A DNA stretch of 8,941 nucleotides from Chloroflexota bacterium (lineage in GTDB: Bacteria; Chloroflexota; Limnocylindria; Limnocylindrales; CSP1-4), in the NCBI GenBank assembly GCA_021812735.1, contig JAKAMV010000354.1:1-8941 (forward strand), given 5' to 3'. Position 1 is the stretch's first letter; every line of letters starts with the position of its first letter. This document shows, piece by piece, positions 1 to 6,679 of this stretch. The notes under the pieces are model-generated. The model saw only the letters and a list, made by a program, of their open reading frames with translations. It did no database searches and had not been told where the DNA came from. A program made the position numbers and the translations under genes.

Positions 1-117
1 TGCGTCTAGTACCAATGGGCCCCCCAGCCGTGCTCGCTGCCCTGCCCCTGGTGCGTGGACGCACCGCCATCCGATCGGCTGGGTCAGCGACCGCACGACC
101 GACCCTTCCACCGACGG

Positions 118-150
118 CCGCGTGCCCGGTCGGCGCCCACCGGCACGCGG
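118..150. repeat. Strong inverted repeat (dyad or stem-loop) upstream of the Cys-motif ORF
   Basis: CCGCGTGCC at 118-126 is perfectly complementary to GGCACGCGG at 142-150. Three more pairs form between GGT (128-130) and ACC (139-141), with C127 bulged, leaving an 8-base loop at 131-138. No T-run follows, so an intrinsic terminator is unlikely. The right arm ends three bases before the TATGAT hexamer at 153-158, so the dyad covers the -35 region. An operator or a structured element are the natural guesses. The pairing is read directly from the sequence; the role is inference. Confidence 0.55.
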
Positions 151-152
151 AC

Positions 153-158
153 TATGAT
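153..158 (+). promoter_or_regulatory. Candidate -10 box (TATGAT) placed for a leaderless transcript
   Basis: TATGAT differs from the TATAAT consensus at one position. It ends 8 bases before the ATG at 167. Transcription normally starts about 6-8 bases after the -10 box, which puts the start on or next to that ATG. This fits a leaderless mRNA, and there is no Shine-Dalgarno sequence upstream of the ATG. No recognisable -35 hexamer is present; that region is occupied by the dyad at 118-150. Confidence 0.45.
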
Positions 159-166
159 GACCCGCG

Positions 167-490
167 ATGGCCAGATCCAGGTCAGAGATACCCGATCCGC
201 CGGCCTGCCCGGTCCTGGGGCTGGCCGGCGATCCTCGCAGCCACTTCACGTTCCCCCACCCCAGCCACCGGTGCTTCGCGGCGGACAGTCCGGCCATGAC
301 CGACCACCACCGCCAGTCGGAGCTGTGCCTGACCAGGGCATTCCTGACCTGCGACCGGTTCCGCGCTTCGGTCGATCGGGTCTCGCAGCACGCGGCCGAG
401 TCCGGCCGAGATGGCCCGTCATGGACGCCCGCAGAGGCGGTCCCACCCGACGGGCAGGTATGGCGGCTGCCGCGATGGTACCGGCGGTGA
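167..490 (+). CDS. Small protein with a four-cysteine CPxLGL...HRC...CL...CxRF motif; function unknown
   Basis: This 107-aa ORF starts at the first ATG after an in-frame stop at 158-160. Residues 13-65 carry an ordered motif: CPVLGL (14-19), DP (22-23), FTFPHPSHRC (27-36), a His/Gln stretch (H47, H48, Q50), CL (54-55) and CDRF (62-65). The cysteines are C14, C36, C54 and C62. From memory this matches a short Cys-containing module (CPxLGLxxDPxxxxxxPSxxHxC...HQxxxCL...CPxF) seen in Chloroflexota and some other GC-rich bacteria, sometimes beside LysM-type or membrane segments. I know no established function. The four cysteines could bind a metal or Fe-S cluster, or form disulfides; that is inference. 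There is no signal peptide or membrane segment. Residues 68-107 are low in recognisable features and may be poorly conserved. The gene lies 178 bp ahead of the Wzz/BY-kinase gene on the same strand. Confidence rests on the motif and the well-placed -10 box. Confidence 0.6.
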   Translation: MARSRSEIPDPPACPVLGLAGDPRSHFTFPHPSHRCFAADSPAMTDHHRQSELCLTRAFLTCDRFRASVDRVSQHAAESGRDGPSWTPAEAVPPDGQVWRLPRWYRR

Positions 491-530
491 TGGCGGTCCC
501 CTCCGCGGAGAGAACGGTCCCGCAGCGATC

Positions 531-547
531 GAGGAGGCCTCCACCTC
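531..547. repeat. Short dyad between the Cys-motif ORF and the Wzz/BY-kinase gene
   Basis: GAGG (531-534) pairs with CCTC (544-547). After an A/A mismatch, GG (536-537) pairs with CC (541-542). It lies about 20 bases upstream of the TTGACG element at 569-574. It could be an operator half-site pair or chance in GC-rich DNA. Nothing else recognisable lies in 491-568. Confidence 0.2.
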
Positions 548-568
548 AGGAAGGGCCCGTCGGTCGGG

Positions 569-598
569 TTGACGGCCGCGACAGCCGTGGTCGAAGAT
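569..598 (+). promoter_or_regulatory. Weak candidate promoter for the Wzz/BY-kinase gene
   Basis: TTGACG (569-574) is a good -35 match. It is followed after 18 bases by GAAGAT (593-598), a poor -10 match. If used, it would give a 5' leader of roughly 60 bases before the GTG at 669. The gene may instead be transcribed from upstream. Confidence 0.25.
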
Positions 599-654
599 TC
601 GGGCTACCGCGTCCCCACCACCGTCGCGCGGAGCGCCCCGCGGTCCCGGGGCAG

Positions 655-660
655 AAGGAG
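655..660 (+). promoter_or_regulatory. Shine-Dalgarno AAGGAG fixing the GTG start at 669
   Basis: AAGGAG lies 8 bases before GTG669, which is ideal spacing. It is the strongest ribosome binding site in the window and supports the GTG start over any downstream alternative. Confidence 0.75.
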
Positions 661-668
661 CGAGGGTC

Positions 669-2303
669 GTGGACCTCCGGCGCCTGATCGCCATCGTCCG
701 GGCCTGGCTGCCGCTGCTGGTCGCAAGCGTGCTGCTGGCGGCCGGCGCGGCGTTCGTCGTGAGCGGGTTCCTGCCCAGGACGTATGAGGCGAAGGCGACG
801 CTTATCGTCGGCCAGTCGCTCTCGGCCGCGAACCCCGACTACACACAGCTGATGGTCTCGCAGCGCCTCTCCACGACCTACGCCACGGTCGCGACGAAGC
901 GCCCGATCCTCGAAGGCGTGATCGAGCAGCTGGATCTCGATGTGACGACGGACATCCTCGCGCAGCAGGTGCGGGCCGACGCTCCACCCGACAGCACCCT
1001 GCTGACGATCACTGCCCAGGACGGCGATCCGGACGTGGCCGCGGCGATCGCGAACGCGCTCGCCGACCAACTCGTCGCGGCCTCACCGGCGATCCAGGGC
1101 CGCCAGGCCGACGTGCAGAAGTCCATCGACGCCGACCTGCAGGCGACCCAGGAGCAGATCCGCGACACCCAGGCCCGGGTCGAGACGCTGGCGTCGTCGA
1201 CGTCGCGGACCCCCGAACAGGATGCGGAGATCCAGGCCCTCGAGAGTCGGCTCGTGACTCTGCGCCAGACGTTCGCGACGCTTCTCGGCTTCTCGTCGGG
1301 CAGCGCCTCCAACCTGCTGAGCGTCATCGAGCCGGCCGTTCCGCCCGTCGCGCCCGCCTCCCCGCGAACCCTGCTCAACACGATGCTCGCGGCTGTGCTC
1401 GCGCTGCTCGTCGTCCTGGGTGTCGTCCTCGCCATCGAGTACTTCGACGAGAGTGTCCGCACGGAGGAGGGGATCCTCGAGCTGACAGGCCTCGGCACGC
1501 TCGGCGTCGTCGCGAACATGAAGGGGGACAAGGACCGGCCGGAGATGTACCGGCTCGCCACGCTTCTCTTCCCCCGCTCAGCGGTCGCGGAGGCATACCG
1601 GACTCTCCGCACGAACATCGAGTTCGCGTCCGTCGATGACCCGACGCGCACGCTCCTCGTCACGAGCGCGGCGCCGAATGAGGGAAAGACCGTCACAGCC
1701 GCCAATCTCGCCGTCGTGTTCGCGCAGGCGGACAGGAAGGTGCTGCTCGTGGATGCAGACCTTCGAAAACCCGGTGTCCATGCCATCTTCGACCTCCCCA
1801 ACGCGCACGGCCTCACGACGCTCCTGCGGAGCGACGACGTCAGCGTGGACGCCGTGGCGCACGTGACGGAGCTGGCCAACCTCTCGGTCCTCACTTCGGG
1901 CCCTCTGCCACCCAACCCGGCCGAGTTGCTCGGCTCGCAGCGCATGCGCCTCGTCGTCGACCGGCTCACGAAGAACGCAGACATGGTCATCTTCGACAGC
2001 CCACCCGTGCGTGCGGTCGCCGACGCGAACATCCTCGGCTCATTCCTGGACGGCACCGTCTTCGTGATCGACGCCGGCCGGAGCCGGCGCGGAGCCGTGC
2101 GGCGGGCTCGAGAGGCGCTTTCGGCGGCGGACGCGCGTGTGCTGGGGGCTGTCCTGAACCGGGTGCCGGCCAAGACGCGCCCCGCCGACTCCGCCTACGC
2201 GGGGTACTACGGCGACGAGGCCGATGGGCGCCCAGCAGCCTCCGGGGGGCCAGGCGGCAGCACCCGCGCGGCAGACGGTACAGCCCGGGGAATCACCCCG
2301 TGA
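669..2303 (+). CDS. Wzz-type chain-length determinant fused to a bacterial tyrosine kinase (polysaccharide co-polymerase)
   Basis: The 544-aa inner-membrane protein controls polymer length and assembly in Wzx/Wzy-type polysaccharide export. The first membrane helix is about 13-35, the extracytoplasmic Wzz domain with a predicted coiled coil is about 145-200, a Pro-rich segment (222-232) follows, and the second helix is about 236-257. The cytoplasmic BY-kinase domain starts near 300 with EAYRTLRTN (308-316). It has Walker A SAAPNEGKT (333-341, K340), Walker A' LLVDADLRKP (359-368, D362 and D364) and Walker B VIFDSPP (440-446, D443). The C-terminal tail has a short Tyr cluster (Y510, Y513, Y514), the expected autophosphorylation site, then a Gly/Ala-rich end. 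It is shorter than the roughly 720-aa E. coli Wzc because the external loop is about 200 residues. The start is a GTG with AAGGAG upstream. It is followed by the wzy-like gene, which suggests an operon. Function is assigned with high confidence; the polymer is unknown. Confidence 0.95.
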   Translation: MDLRRLIAIVRAWLPLLVASVLLAAGAAFVVSGFLPRTYEAKATLIVGQSLSAANPDYTQLMVSQRLSTTYATVATKRPILEGVIEQLDLDVTTDILAQQVRADAPPDSTLLTITAQDGDPDVAAAIANALADQLVAASPAIQGRQADVQKSIDADLQATQEQIRDTQARVETLASSTSRTPEQDAEIQALESRLVTLRQTFATLLGFSSGSASNLLSVIEPAVPPVAPASPRTLLNTMLAAVLALLVVLGVVLAIEYFDESVRTEEGILELTGLGTLGVVANMKGDKDRPEMYRLATLLFPRSAVAEAYRTLRTNIEFASVDDPTRTLLVTSAAPNEGKTVTAANLAVVFAQADRKVLLVDADLRKPGVHAIFDLPNAHGLTTLLRSDDVSVDAVAHVTELANLSVLTSGPLPPNPAELLGSQRMRLVVDRLTKNADMVIFDSPPVRAVADANILGSFLDGTVFVIDAGRSRRGAVRRAREALSAADARVLGAVLNRVPAKTRPADSAYAGYYGDEADGRPAASGGPGGSTRAADGTARGITP

Positions 2304-2310
2304 GGCAGCG

Positions 2311-2424
2311 ATGGCCCGCGTCATCGTTGACCTCTCGCATGACGCCGACGTTCTCTCCGCCGGGTCCCTGAGCATGCGCCGCGCGCGTCGGCCCGAGCTG
2401 CGGGCGCACCGAGTCGATGGCTAG
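2311..2424 (+). CDS. Possible 37-codon ORF bridging the kinase and wzy-like genes
   Basis: The 113-bp gap after the kinase stop contains an ATG at 2311, preceded by AGG at 2303-2305 with a 5-base spacer. The 37-aa ORF ends at TAG 2422-2424, overlapping the wzy-like ATG (2417) by 8 bases. The wzy-like gene has no convincing Shine-Dalgarno of its own, so translation of this ORF could couple the two genes. The peptide begins MARVIVDLSHDADVL and is Arg-rich at the C-terminus. I recognise no family. It may be chance in GC-rich DNA. Confidence 0.25.
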   Translation: MARVIVDLSHDADVLSAGSLSMRRARRPELRAHRVDG

Positions 2425-3859
2425 CCTGTCGCCGGGTCGGGACAGGGTCTTCGGGAGGCGGACCACTCCGCTCGTGGCCGCCCTGCTGGTGGCGACGACG
2501 GCGGCCTCCGCGATCGCCGTGAGGACGGGCACCCTCGAGACCCTGGTGCTGCTCGTCGCGGCGGGCCTTGCGATGGCGGTGGCGGTCCGGTGGCCGATCA
2601 GCCTGTTCTACGTGTACTGCGCCGCCATCCCATTCAACTTCGCGCTTCCTCCAGGCCCGGCCGGGACCGTGGCCCGGATAGCCGGATTGGCGTTCTTCAT
2701 CGGGTACCTTGCTCTCAAGCCCGATGCGCTCCGGCCGGGCACGATGCCGATCGCCGGGTGGGCGTTCGTCGCCTGGACGCTGGCCTCCTGCCTGTGGGCC
2801 GGCAACACTCAGACCGCCTTCGACGCCTGGCTGAGCCTCGTGCAGCTGTTCGCCATCAGCGTCCTCATCGCAAGCATCGTGGCCGCGGATCCCGGGGTCG
2901 TCCGGCCCGCCCTCCGGGCATACGCCATCGCGGCTGCTGCTACGGCCGCGATGGGGAGCATCGCGTACCTGCAGAGCCGGACGATCTACCTCGACCGCGC
3001 CGTCGCGTTCTCGGGGCAGGACCCGGCGATGTTCGCGAGCATCATCCTGCCGGCCGTCGTCTTCCTGATGTGGGAGGTGCAGTCTCGCGGAACCGGCCTG
3101 CCGATCCGGCTCGCGGCGTTGGCTGCGCTCCTCGTCTGCGTCGTCGGGCTGGCGCTCTCGGGAACACGGAGCGGATGGATCGGCATCGCCGCCGCCGTCG
3201 TCGCCTGGCTCCTCCTGCAGCGAGAGCGAAGGCAGCTGCTTCCGCTCGCAGTGGTCGGCGCCGGCGCCGCGCTGCTCGCGGTGAGCATCCCGGGCATGGG
3301 GGACTTCCTGTTCGGGCGGTTGGAATCGAGCCTCGCGACGGGCGGCTCGGGCCGGACCGACATCTGGGCCGTCGGGCTCTACATGCTGGCCTCGGCTCCG
3401 CTGGTCGGTGTCGGGTTCGGTAACTTCTCCCTGTCCTACACGCCCTACGTTGTCGACCAGGCCTCTCGCGGGTTTGACCCCATGTACACCCTGTCGGCCG
3501 GTCGTGCCCCGCACAACGTGCTTCTCGGGACCTTCGTCGAGACCGGAGTGGTGGGCGCGCTGCTCCTTGTCGGTCTCTGCGCATCGGCACTCCGACAGTC
3601 GAGCGACGCGCCGTTCGCGAACGTGATCCGCGCCACGCTCATCGGGCTCTTCGTCCAGGCGCTCTTCCTGGACATCCTTGGCCAGAAGCAACTGTGGCTC
3701 TTCCTCGCCATCGCGCTCGGGCTCGGTGCCGCGCAGCGTGCCGCGGCGGCGGCCGTGGGCGCCCCAGCTCGGATCGCGGGCGCCGCCGCCGGGTCGGGAG
3801 TCGTCGTGGGGGTCAGGAGCCACCGAGCTCCCGGCGATGTGCTGCCGACGCCTCGGTGA
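2417..3859 (+). CDS. Wzy/O-antigen ligase-like integral membrane protein (putative polysaccharide polymerase)
   Basis: The 480-aa protein is mostly hydrophobic, with about ten or more predicted membrane helices from residue 17 to about 440. It carries signatures of the Wzy_C/O-antigen ligase family. These are SGTRSGWIG (248-256) with the conserved Arg before a helix, SGRTDIW (311-317) opening the large external loop, APLVGVGFGNF (327-337), and APHNVLLGTFVETG (364-377) with the characteristic H366, N367 and E375. By family knowledge such proteins polymerise lipid-linked repeat units or ligate glycans at the outer face of the inner membrane. Beside Wzz/BY-kinase and Wzx-like genes, a Wzy polymerase is the better guess, but ligase activity cannot be excluded by sequence. 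ATG2417 is the first start after an in-frame stop at 2369. Ribosome binding is weak, suggesting coupling. The last 40 or so residues are Ala/Arg-rich, and the final 47 bp overlap the convergent glycosyltransferase gene. Confidence 0.9.
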   Translation: MASLSPGRDRVFGRRTTPLVAALLVATTAASAIAVRTGTLETLVLLVAAGLAMAVAVRWPISLFYVYCAAIPFNFALPPGPAGTVARIAGLAFFIGYLALKPDALRPGTMPIAGWAFVAWTLASCLWAGNTQTAFDAWLSLVQLFAISVLIASIVAADPGVVRPALRAYAIAAAATAAMGSIAYLQSRTIYLDRAVAFSGQDPAMFASIILPAVVFLMWEVQSRGTGLPIRLAALAALLVCVVGLALSGTRSGWIGIAAAVVAWLLLQRERRQLLPLAVVGAGAALLAVSIPGMGDFLFGRLESSLATGGSGRTDIWAVGLYMLASAPLVGVGFGNFSLSYTPYVVDQASRGFDPMYTLSAGRAPHNVLLGTFVETGVVGALLLVGLCASALRQSSDAPFANVIRATLIGLFVQALFLDILGQKQLWLFLAIALGLGAAQRAAAAAVGAPARIAGAAAGSGVVVGVRSHRAPGDVLPTPR

Positions 3860-5246
3860 GGACATCGGCGAGCCGTCCGGCGAGGACCACCCGATCGTAC
3901 CTGCCCTCCGGATCGGCCGGTCGGCGCGGGGCAGGCAGGCTGAGCAGCCGCTCGACCGCGCGTCCGACCTCCGCCGGATCCGGATCGGCGATGACCCCCC
4001 ATGAGAGCCCTTCGAGGACCTCGCGGGCGTCTCCGGGTGGGATCATCGCAAGGACCTGCCGGTCCTGCCCGAGGTAGTCGTAGAGCTTGCCGCCGACGAA
4101 GAGCCCCATCCCGGGTCCGGCGCCGAGCAGGACCAGGGCCGCGTCGGCGTCGGCCACCGCCGCTGTGGCGACGCGGCGCGGCACGAATCCGGCGAACCTG
4201 AGCACTCCCCGGAGGTTCCCGTTCTCGACGAAGCTGTCGGCGACGGCACGGCACGGGTCGGTGACCTCTCCATAGAACACGATCTCGAGGTTCCCGGCCA
4301 GGTCGGGCCGGCGCCGGATCAGTCCGTCCACGCCTTCGAGGAACACGCGCAGCTCAGCGTCCCTGTAGAGGGTGCCCGTGTACACGATCCGGAATGGGCT
4401 TCCGGGTGTCCTGGCCTTCGTTTCCGCGAGCTGGAGTCGTTCGCTGCGGTCGTACCCGTTCGTGATCGTGACGATCCCGCCGGCTTCCGGGTAGCGCCGC
4501 TGGTAAAGGCGCGTCAGCGAAGGCGTCACGCAGACGACCCGGTCGGCGGACCGGACGATCCACCGCTCGACCTTCGTCCGGAGGCGACGGTGCAGCCACG
4601 GGAGGGGCGGCGCCAGCGCGTTCCCTACCCATGGGTCGCGGAACTCGGCGACCCATGGGGTGCCCGTGAGCCGCGAGAAGAGGCCGGCGATGAGATGTGA
4701 CGTCACCGGCGAAGAGGTCGAGAAGACCGCGTCGAACCGCATGTCACCCCCCGAACGGAGCGCGGCCCTCAGGGCGAACGGCAGCCACCCGACCTGGTCG
4801 TCGGGGAAGAACAGGAGATGGCGCATCCAGCTCAGCCGCGAGAAGAGCTGACCTTCGGCGGGCAGGCCCACCGAGCGCCTCGTTGGTGCCCCTGTCCCGC
4901 GCCGCCGGCGAGGCAGCCACCCGCCGATCGCATCGCGAACGCGGACCGCGATGGGACGTACATGGCCGGCCTCCCACGAGCGCGTTCGGATGACGGCGAG
5001 GGCAGCGGGAAGGAGATCCATCGCCTCGGGGTCCTTGAGCTCGAAGGCGCCGGCCTTTGGAGTCAACACCACCGGCGTCCAGCCGTGCTTCGGCAGATGC
5101 TGGGCGTGCCGGACGTTCCGAGCCATTGAGACGCCCCCGAGCGGAGGGAAGAAGTACAGGACCATCAGCACCGTCCGCGGTCCCTCAGGCCGCGCGCTTG
5201 CCTGATCCGGCACGTCGACAGCAGGTCGCCGGCTCCCGGCTGTCAT
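3813..5246 (-). CDS. GT4-type glycosyltransferase (GT-B fold), second gene of a two-gene operon
   Basis: The 477-aa cytoplasmic or membrane-associated enzyme probably adds one sugar to the lipid-linked repeat unit. The acceptor and donor cannot be read from the sequence. An N-terminal Rossmann half starts at VLMVLYFFPPLGG (26-38). STSSPVTSHL (176-185), EFRDPW (201-206) and ITNGYD (261-266) are typical of GT4 enzymes of this group. The C-terminal nucleotide-sugar half begins at FRIVYTGTLYR (285-295), with FAGFVP (351-356) and GLFVGGKLYDYLG (381-393). The last replaces the second Glu of the usual EX7E motif with an Asp (D390), a variant I associate with this subfamily. The chosen ATG (5246) overlaps the deacetylase stop as ATGA and has GGAG 10 bases upstream. 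An in-frame start at 5408 would intrude far into the deacetylase gene. The first 20 or so residues are likely disordered. The 3' end overlaps the convergent wzy-like gene by 47 bp. Confidence 0.9.
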   Translation of the reverse strand: MTAGSRRPAVDVPDQASARPEGPRTVLMVLYFFPPLGGVSMARNVRHAQHLPKHGWTPVVLTPKAGAFELKDPEAMDLLPAALAVIRTRSWEAGHVRPIAVRVRDAIGGWLPRRRRGTGAPTRRSVGLPAEGQLFSRLSWMRHLLFFPDDQVGWLPFALRAALRSGGDMRFDAVFSTSSPVTSHLIAGLFSRLTGTPWVAEFRDPWVGNALAPPLPWLHRRLRTKVERWIVRSADRVVCVTPSLTRLYQRRYPEAGGIVTITNGYDRSERLQLAETKARTPGSPFRIVYTGTLYRDAELRVFLEGVDGLIRRRPDLAGNLEIVFYGEVTDPCRAVADSFVENGNLRGVLRFAGFVPRRVATAAVADADAALVLLGAGPGMGLFVGGKLYDYLGQDRQVLAMIPPGDAREVLEGLSWGVIADPDPAEVGRAVERLLSLPAPRRPADPEGRYDRVVLAGRLADVLTEASAAHRRELGGS

Positions 5247-6679
5247 TTCGGTGCGACTCCGAGTTCGCGCGTCGCGATCGCCGTGGGGCCTTCGCGCGAA
5301 TCGGGCCTCGACCGTCCGACCCATTCGGCGATCGCGTCCGGGCTCGTGACCCACAGGTCGCTCCGTCCCGACAGCAGGGACAGGATCTCCTGGTAGGCGG
5401 TCCCCCAAGCTCGGAACTCGTGATTCGCAGGGAACGACGTCTGGATGTGCCAGTCGATCACGCCCATCCCACCGACCTCGCAGATCCGGTCGACCATCCT
5501 CCCCACGGCCTCGACAGCCGCATCGACGTCGCTCGAGAAGTAGAAGAGGTTCCCGTCCATGCAGAAGGTCGGGAGCTGGACCGTCTGCAGGGGGCGACCC
5601 AGCGGGGGGTCGAACGGATGGAACGGAAGGGCGACGCTTCGGCGAAACCCAAGGTGATCGTTGAACGCGAGCGACGTGTCATAGGCGAAGCCGGCCGCTT
5701 CATGGGATCGGAGTGTCGCCTCCACGTCGCGGCCCATGTGCCAGTAGTGGTGCCGCACCCCGGCGATCCCCCGATCGGCGAGGGCGCTCAACCGAGCCCT
5801 CTCGGCAGCCAACCGCGACGCTTCTTCGTGCGCCCGATAGCTGGCATGCAGGCCGATCCCGAAGCGAGCGTCGAGAATCGAGCGGAAGAGACTCCGGAAC
5901 TCGTGTCGCCCGGCATCGTAGGCGACGTCCAGGGGAGAGCCCAGGCGCGCGTGGAAGGGCACGGTGGCGAAGAAGAACGTTGACCGATACCCACGTTCGG
6001 CCTCGGACTCCATGATCTGGTCAAACAACCAGTAGTCCCGGGGGTTGCGATCTCGAGCGCGTCGACCAGTGAGCTCGATCGTCCGTCGGAGGTACGTCCG
6101 AGGCCCGCCGCGCAACCGCCATGGCCGGACCGCGCTCTGGAGGAGGGCGTAGCGATCGGGCAGATCAACGTCGTGCGACAGGCCGATCGCGGCGCTTCGG
6201 CCGTCCGGCCACCGGGCCCGACCCGATACTCCAAGGCGGTCGCGAAGAACCCGGCCGACGAACTCGACATAGCGATCGACGACCGGGATGTCGCCGAAAC
6301 CCGCGCGGGCAGGGGCGCTCGCCGCGAATTTCAGGCGATCGTGCGCGTCGTAGGCACTTGGATCGAGGTCGCGATGGACTTCATCGCGCAGGAACGCGCC
6401 GATCGCGCCGATCACGTCGAAGGCGATCTCGCCGCCGACCGACGCGGGTTCCACCTCTCCTCCCAGCAGCTCCGTCCAGAACGGATCTCCTGGGCTTCTG
6501 TGGATCAGCACTCCGTTCGGCCGGACCGCCTGGGGGCGTCCATACACCAGATGGGGCCTCTCCCAGAGCGCAGGCGGCACGCCCCGTTCCGCAGGGATCC
6601 CCAGGTTCTCAAGAACGAACGCGAGAACAGCCTCGGAGGGAGGATCCGGCTGCTCGACGTGGTACAGGAGCTCGGCCAT
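5243..6679 (-). CDS. Polysaccharide deacetylase family protein (NodB-like) with N-terminal extension
   Basis: The 478-aa protein has about 150 N-terminal residues with no catalytic motif I recognise, followed by a NodB-like barrel. Key elements are IGLSHDVD (165-172; D170 and D172, catalytic base and metal ligand region), STFFF (233-237), GIGLHASYRAH (274-284; H278 and H284), GVRHHYWHM (307-315; R309), YDTSLAFNDHLGFR (333-346), PFHPFD (352-357) and VIDWHIQTS (407-415; H411). This set matches the deacetylase subfamily common in O-antigen and exopolysaccharide clusters, where the first motif is SHDVD and the His motif is less canonical than HxxxH. The family removes N- or O-acyl groups from sugars with a divalent metal; substrate and activity here are inference. 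No signal peptide is seen, so action on a cytoplasmic lipid-linked precursor is possible. ATG6679 is the only start after the in-frame stop at 6704-6706. Ribosome binding is weak. It is the first gene of the operon with the glycosyltransferase. Confidence 0.88.
   Translation of the reverse strand: MAELLYHVEQPDPPSEAVLAFVLENLGIPAERGVPPALWERPHLVYGRPQAVRPNGVLIHRSPGDPFWTELLGGEVEPASVGGEIAFDVIGAIGAFLRDEVHRDLDPSAYDAHDRLKFAASAPARAGFGDIPVVDRYVEFVGRVLRDRLGVSGRARWPDGRSAAIGLSHDVDLPDRYALLQSAVRPWRLRGGPRTYLRRTIELTGRRARDRNPRDYWLFDQIMESEAERGYRSTFFFATVPFHARLGSPLDVAYDAGRHEFRSLFRSILDARFGIGLHASYRAHEEASRLAAERARLSALADRGIAGVRHHYWHMGRDVEATLRSHEAAGFAYDTSLAFNDHLGFRRSVALPFHPFDPPLGRPLQTVQLPTFCMDGNLFYFSSDVDAAVEAVGRMVDRICEVGGMGVIDWHIQTSFPANHEFRAWGTAYQEILSLLSGRSDLWVTSPDAIAEWVGRSRPDSREGPTAIATRELGVAPK
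5257..5260 (-). promoter_or_regulatory. Shine-Dalgarno GGAG for the glycosyltransferase start at 5246
   Basis: On the minus strand GGAG precedes ATG5246 by 10 bases and lies inside the deacetylase coding end. Together with the ATGA stop/start overlap (5243-5246), it decides the start and points to translational coupling. Confidence 0.5.

Noticed and set aside
118..150. The inverted repeat as a rho-independent terminator.
   Set aside because: No run of T follows the right arm on the plus strand, nor a run of A before the left arm for the minus strand.
55..687. A 210-codon plus-strand open frame overlapping the Cys-motif ORF and the kinase start.
   Set aside because: Its Arg/Pro/Gly-rich composition without motifs suggests a chance frame. 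The frame starting at 167 holds the recognisable Cys pattern instead.
546..1070. A 174-codon minus-strand frame across the kinase 5' end.
   Set aside because: Composition is Arg/Gly/Asp-rich and motif-free, and it is antisense to a well-supported gene.
878..2173. A 431-codon minus-strand open frame opposite the BY-kinase gene.
   Set aside because: It is Ser/Arg/Thr-rich with no domain, while the plus strand carries a complete set of kinase motifs.
2321..3865. A 514-codon open frame on the minus strand lying opposite the wzy-like gene.
   Set aside because: Its product is an uninterrupted run of charged and polar residues (Arg, Glu, Asp, Gln, Gly) without motifs. It is the expected shadow of a hydrophobic GC-rich gene on the other strand.
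5247..5408. An N-terminal 54-codon extension of the glycosyltransferase.
   Set aside because: It would overlap the end of the deacetylase gene by about 160 bp and is Arg-rich. The ATGA overlap with GGAG at 5257-5260 gives a much better start.
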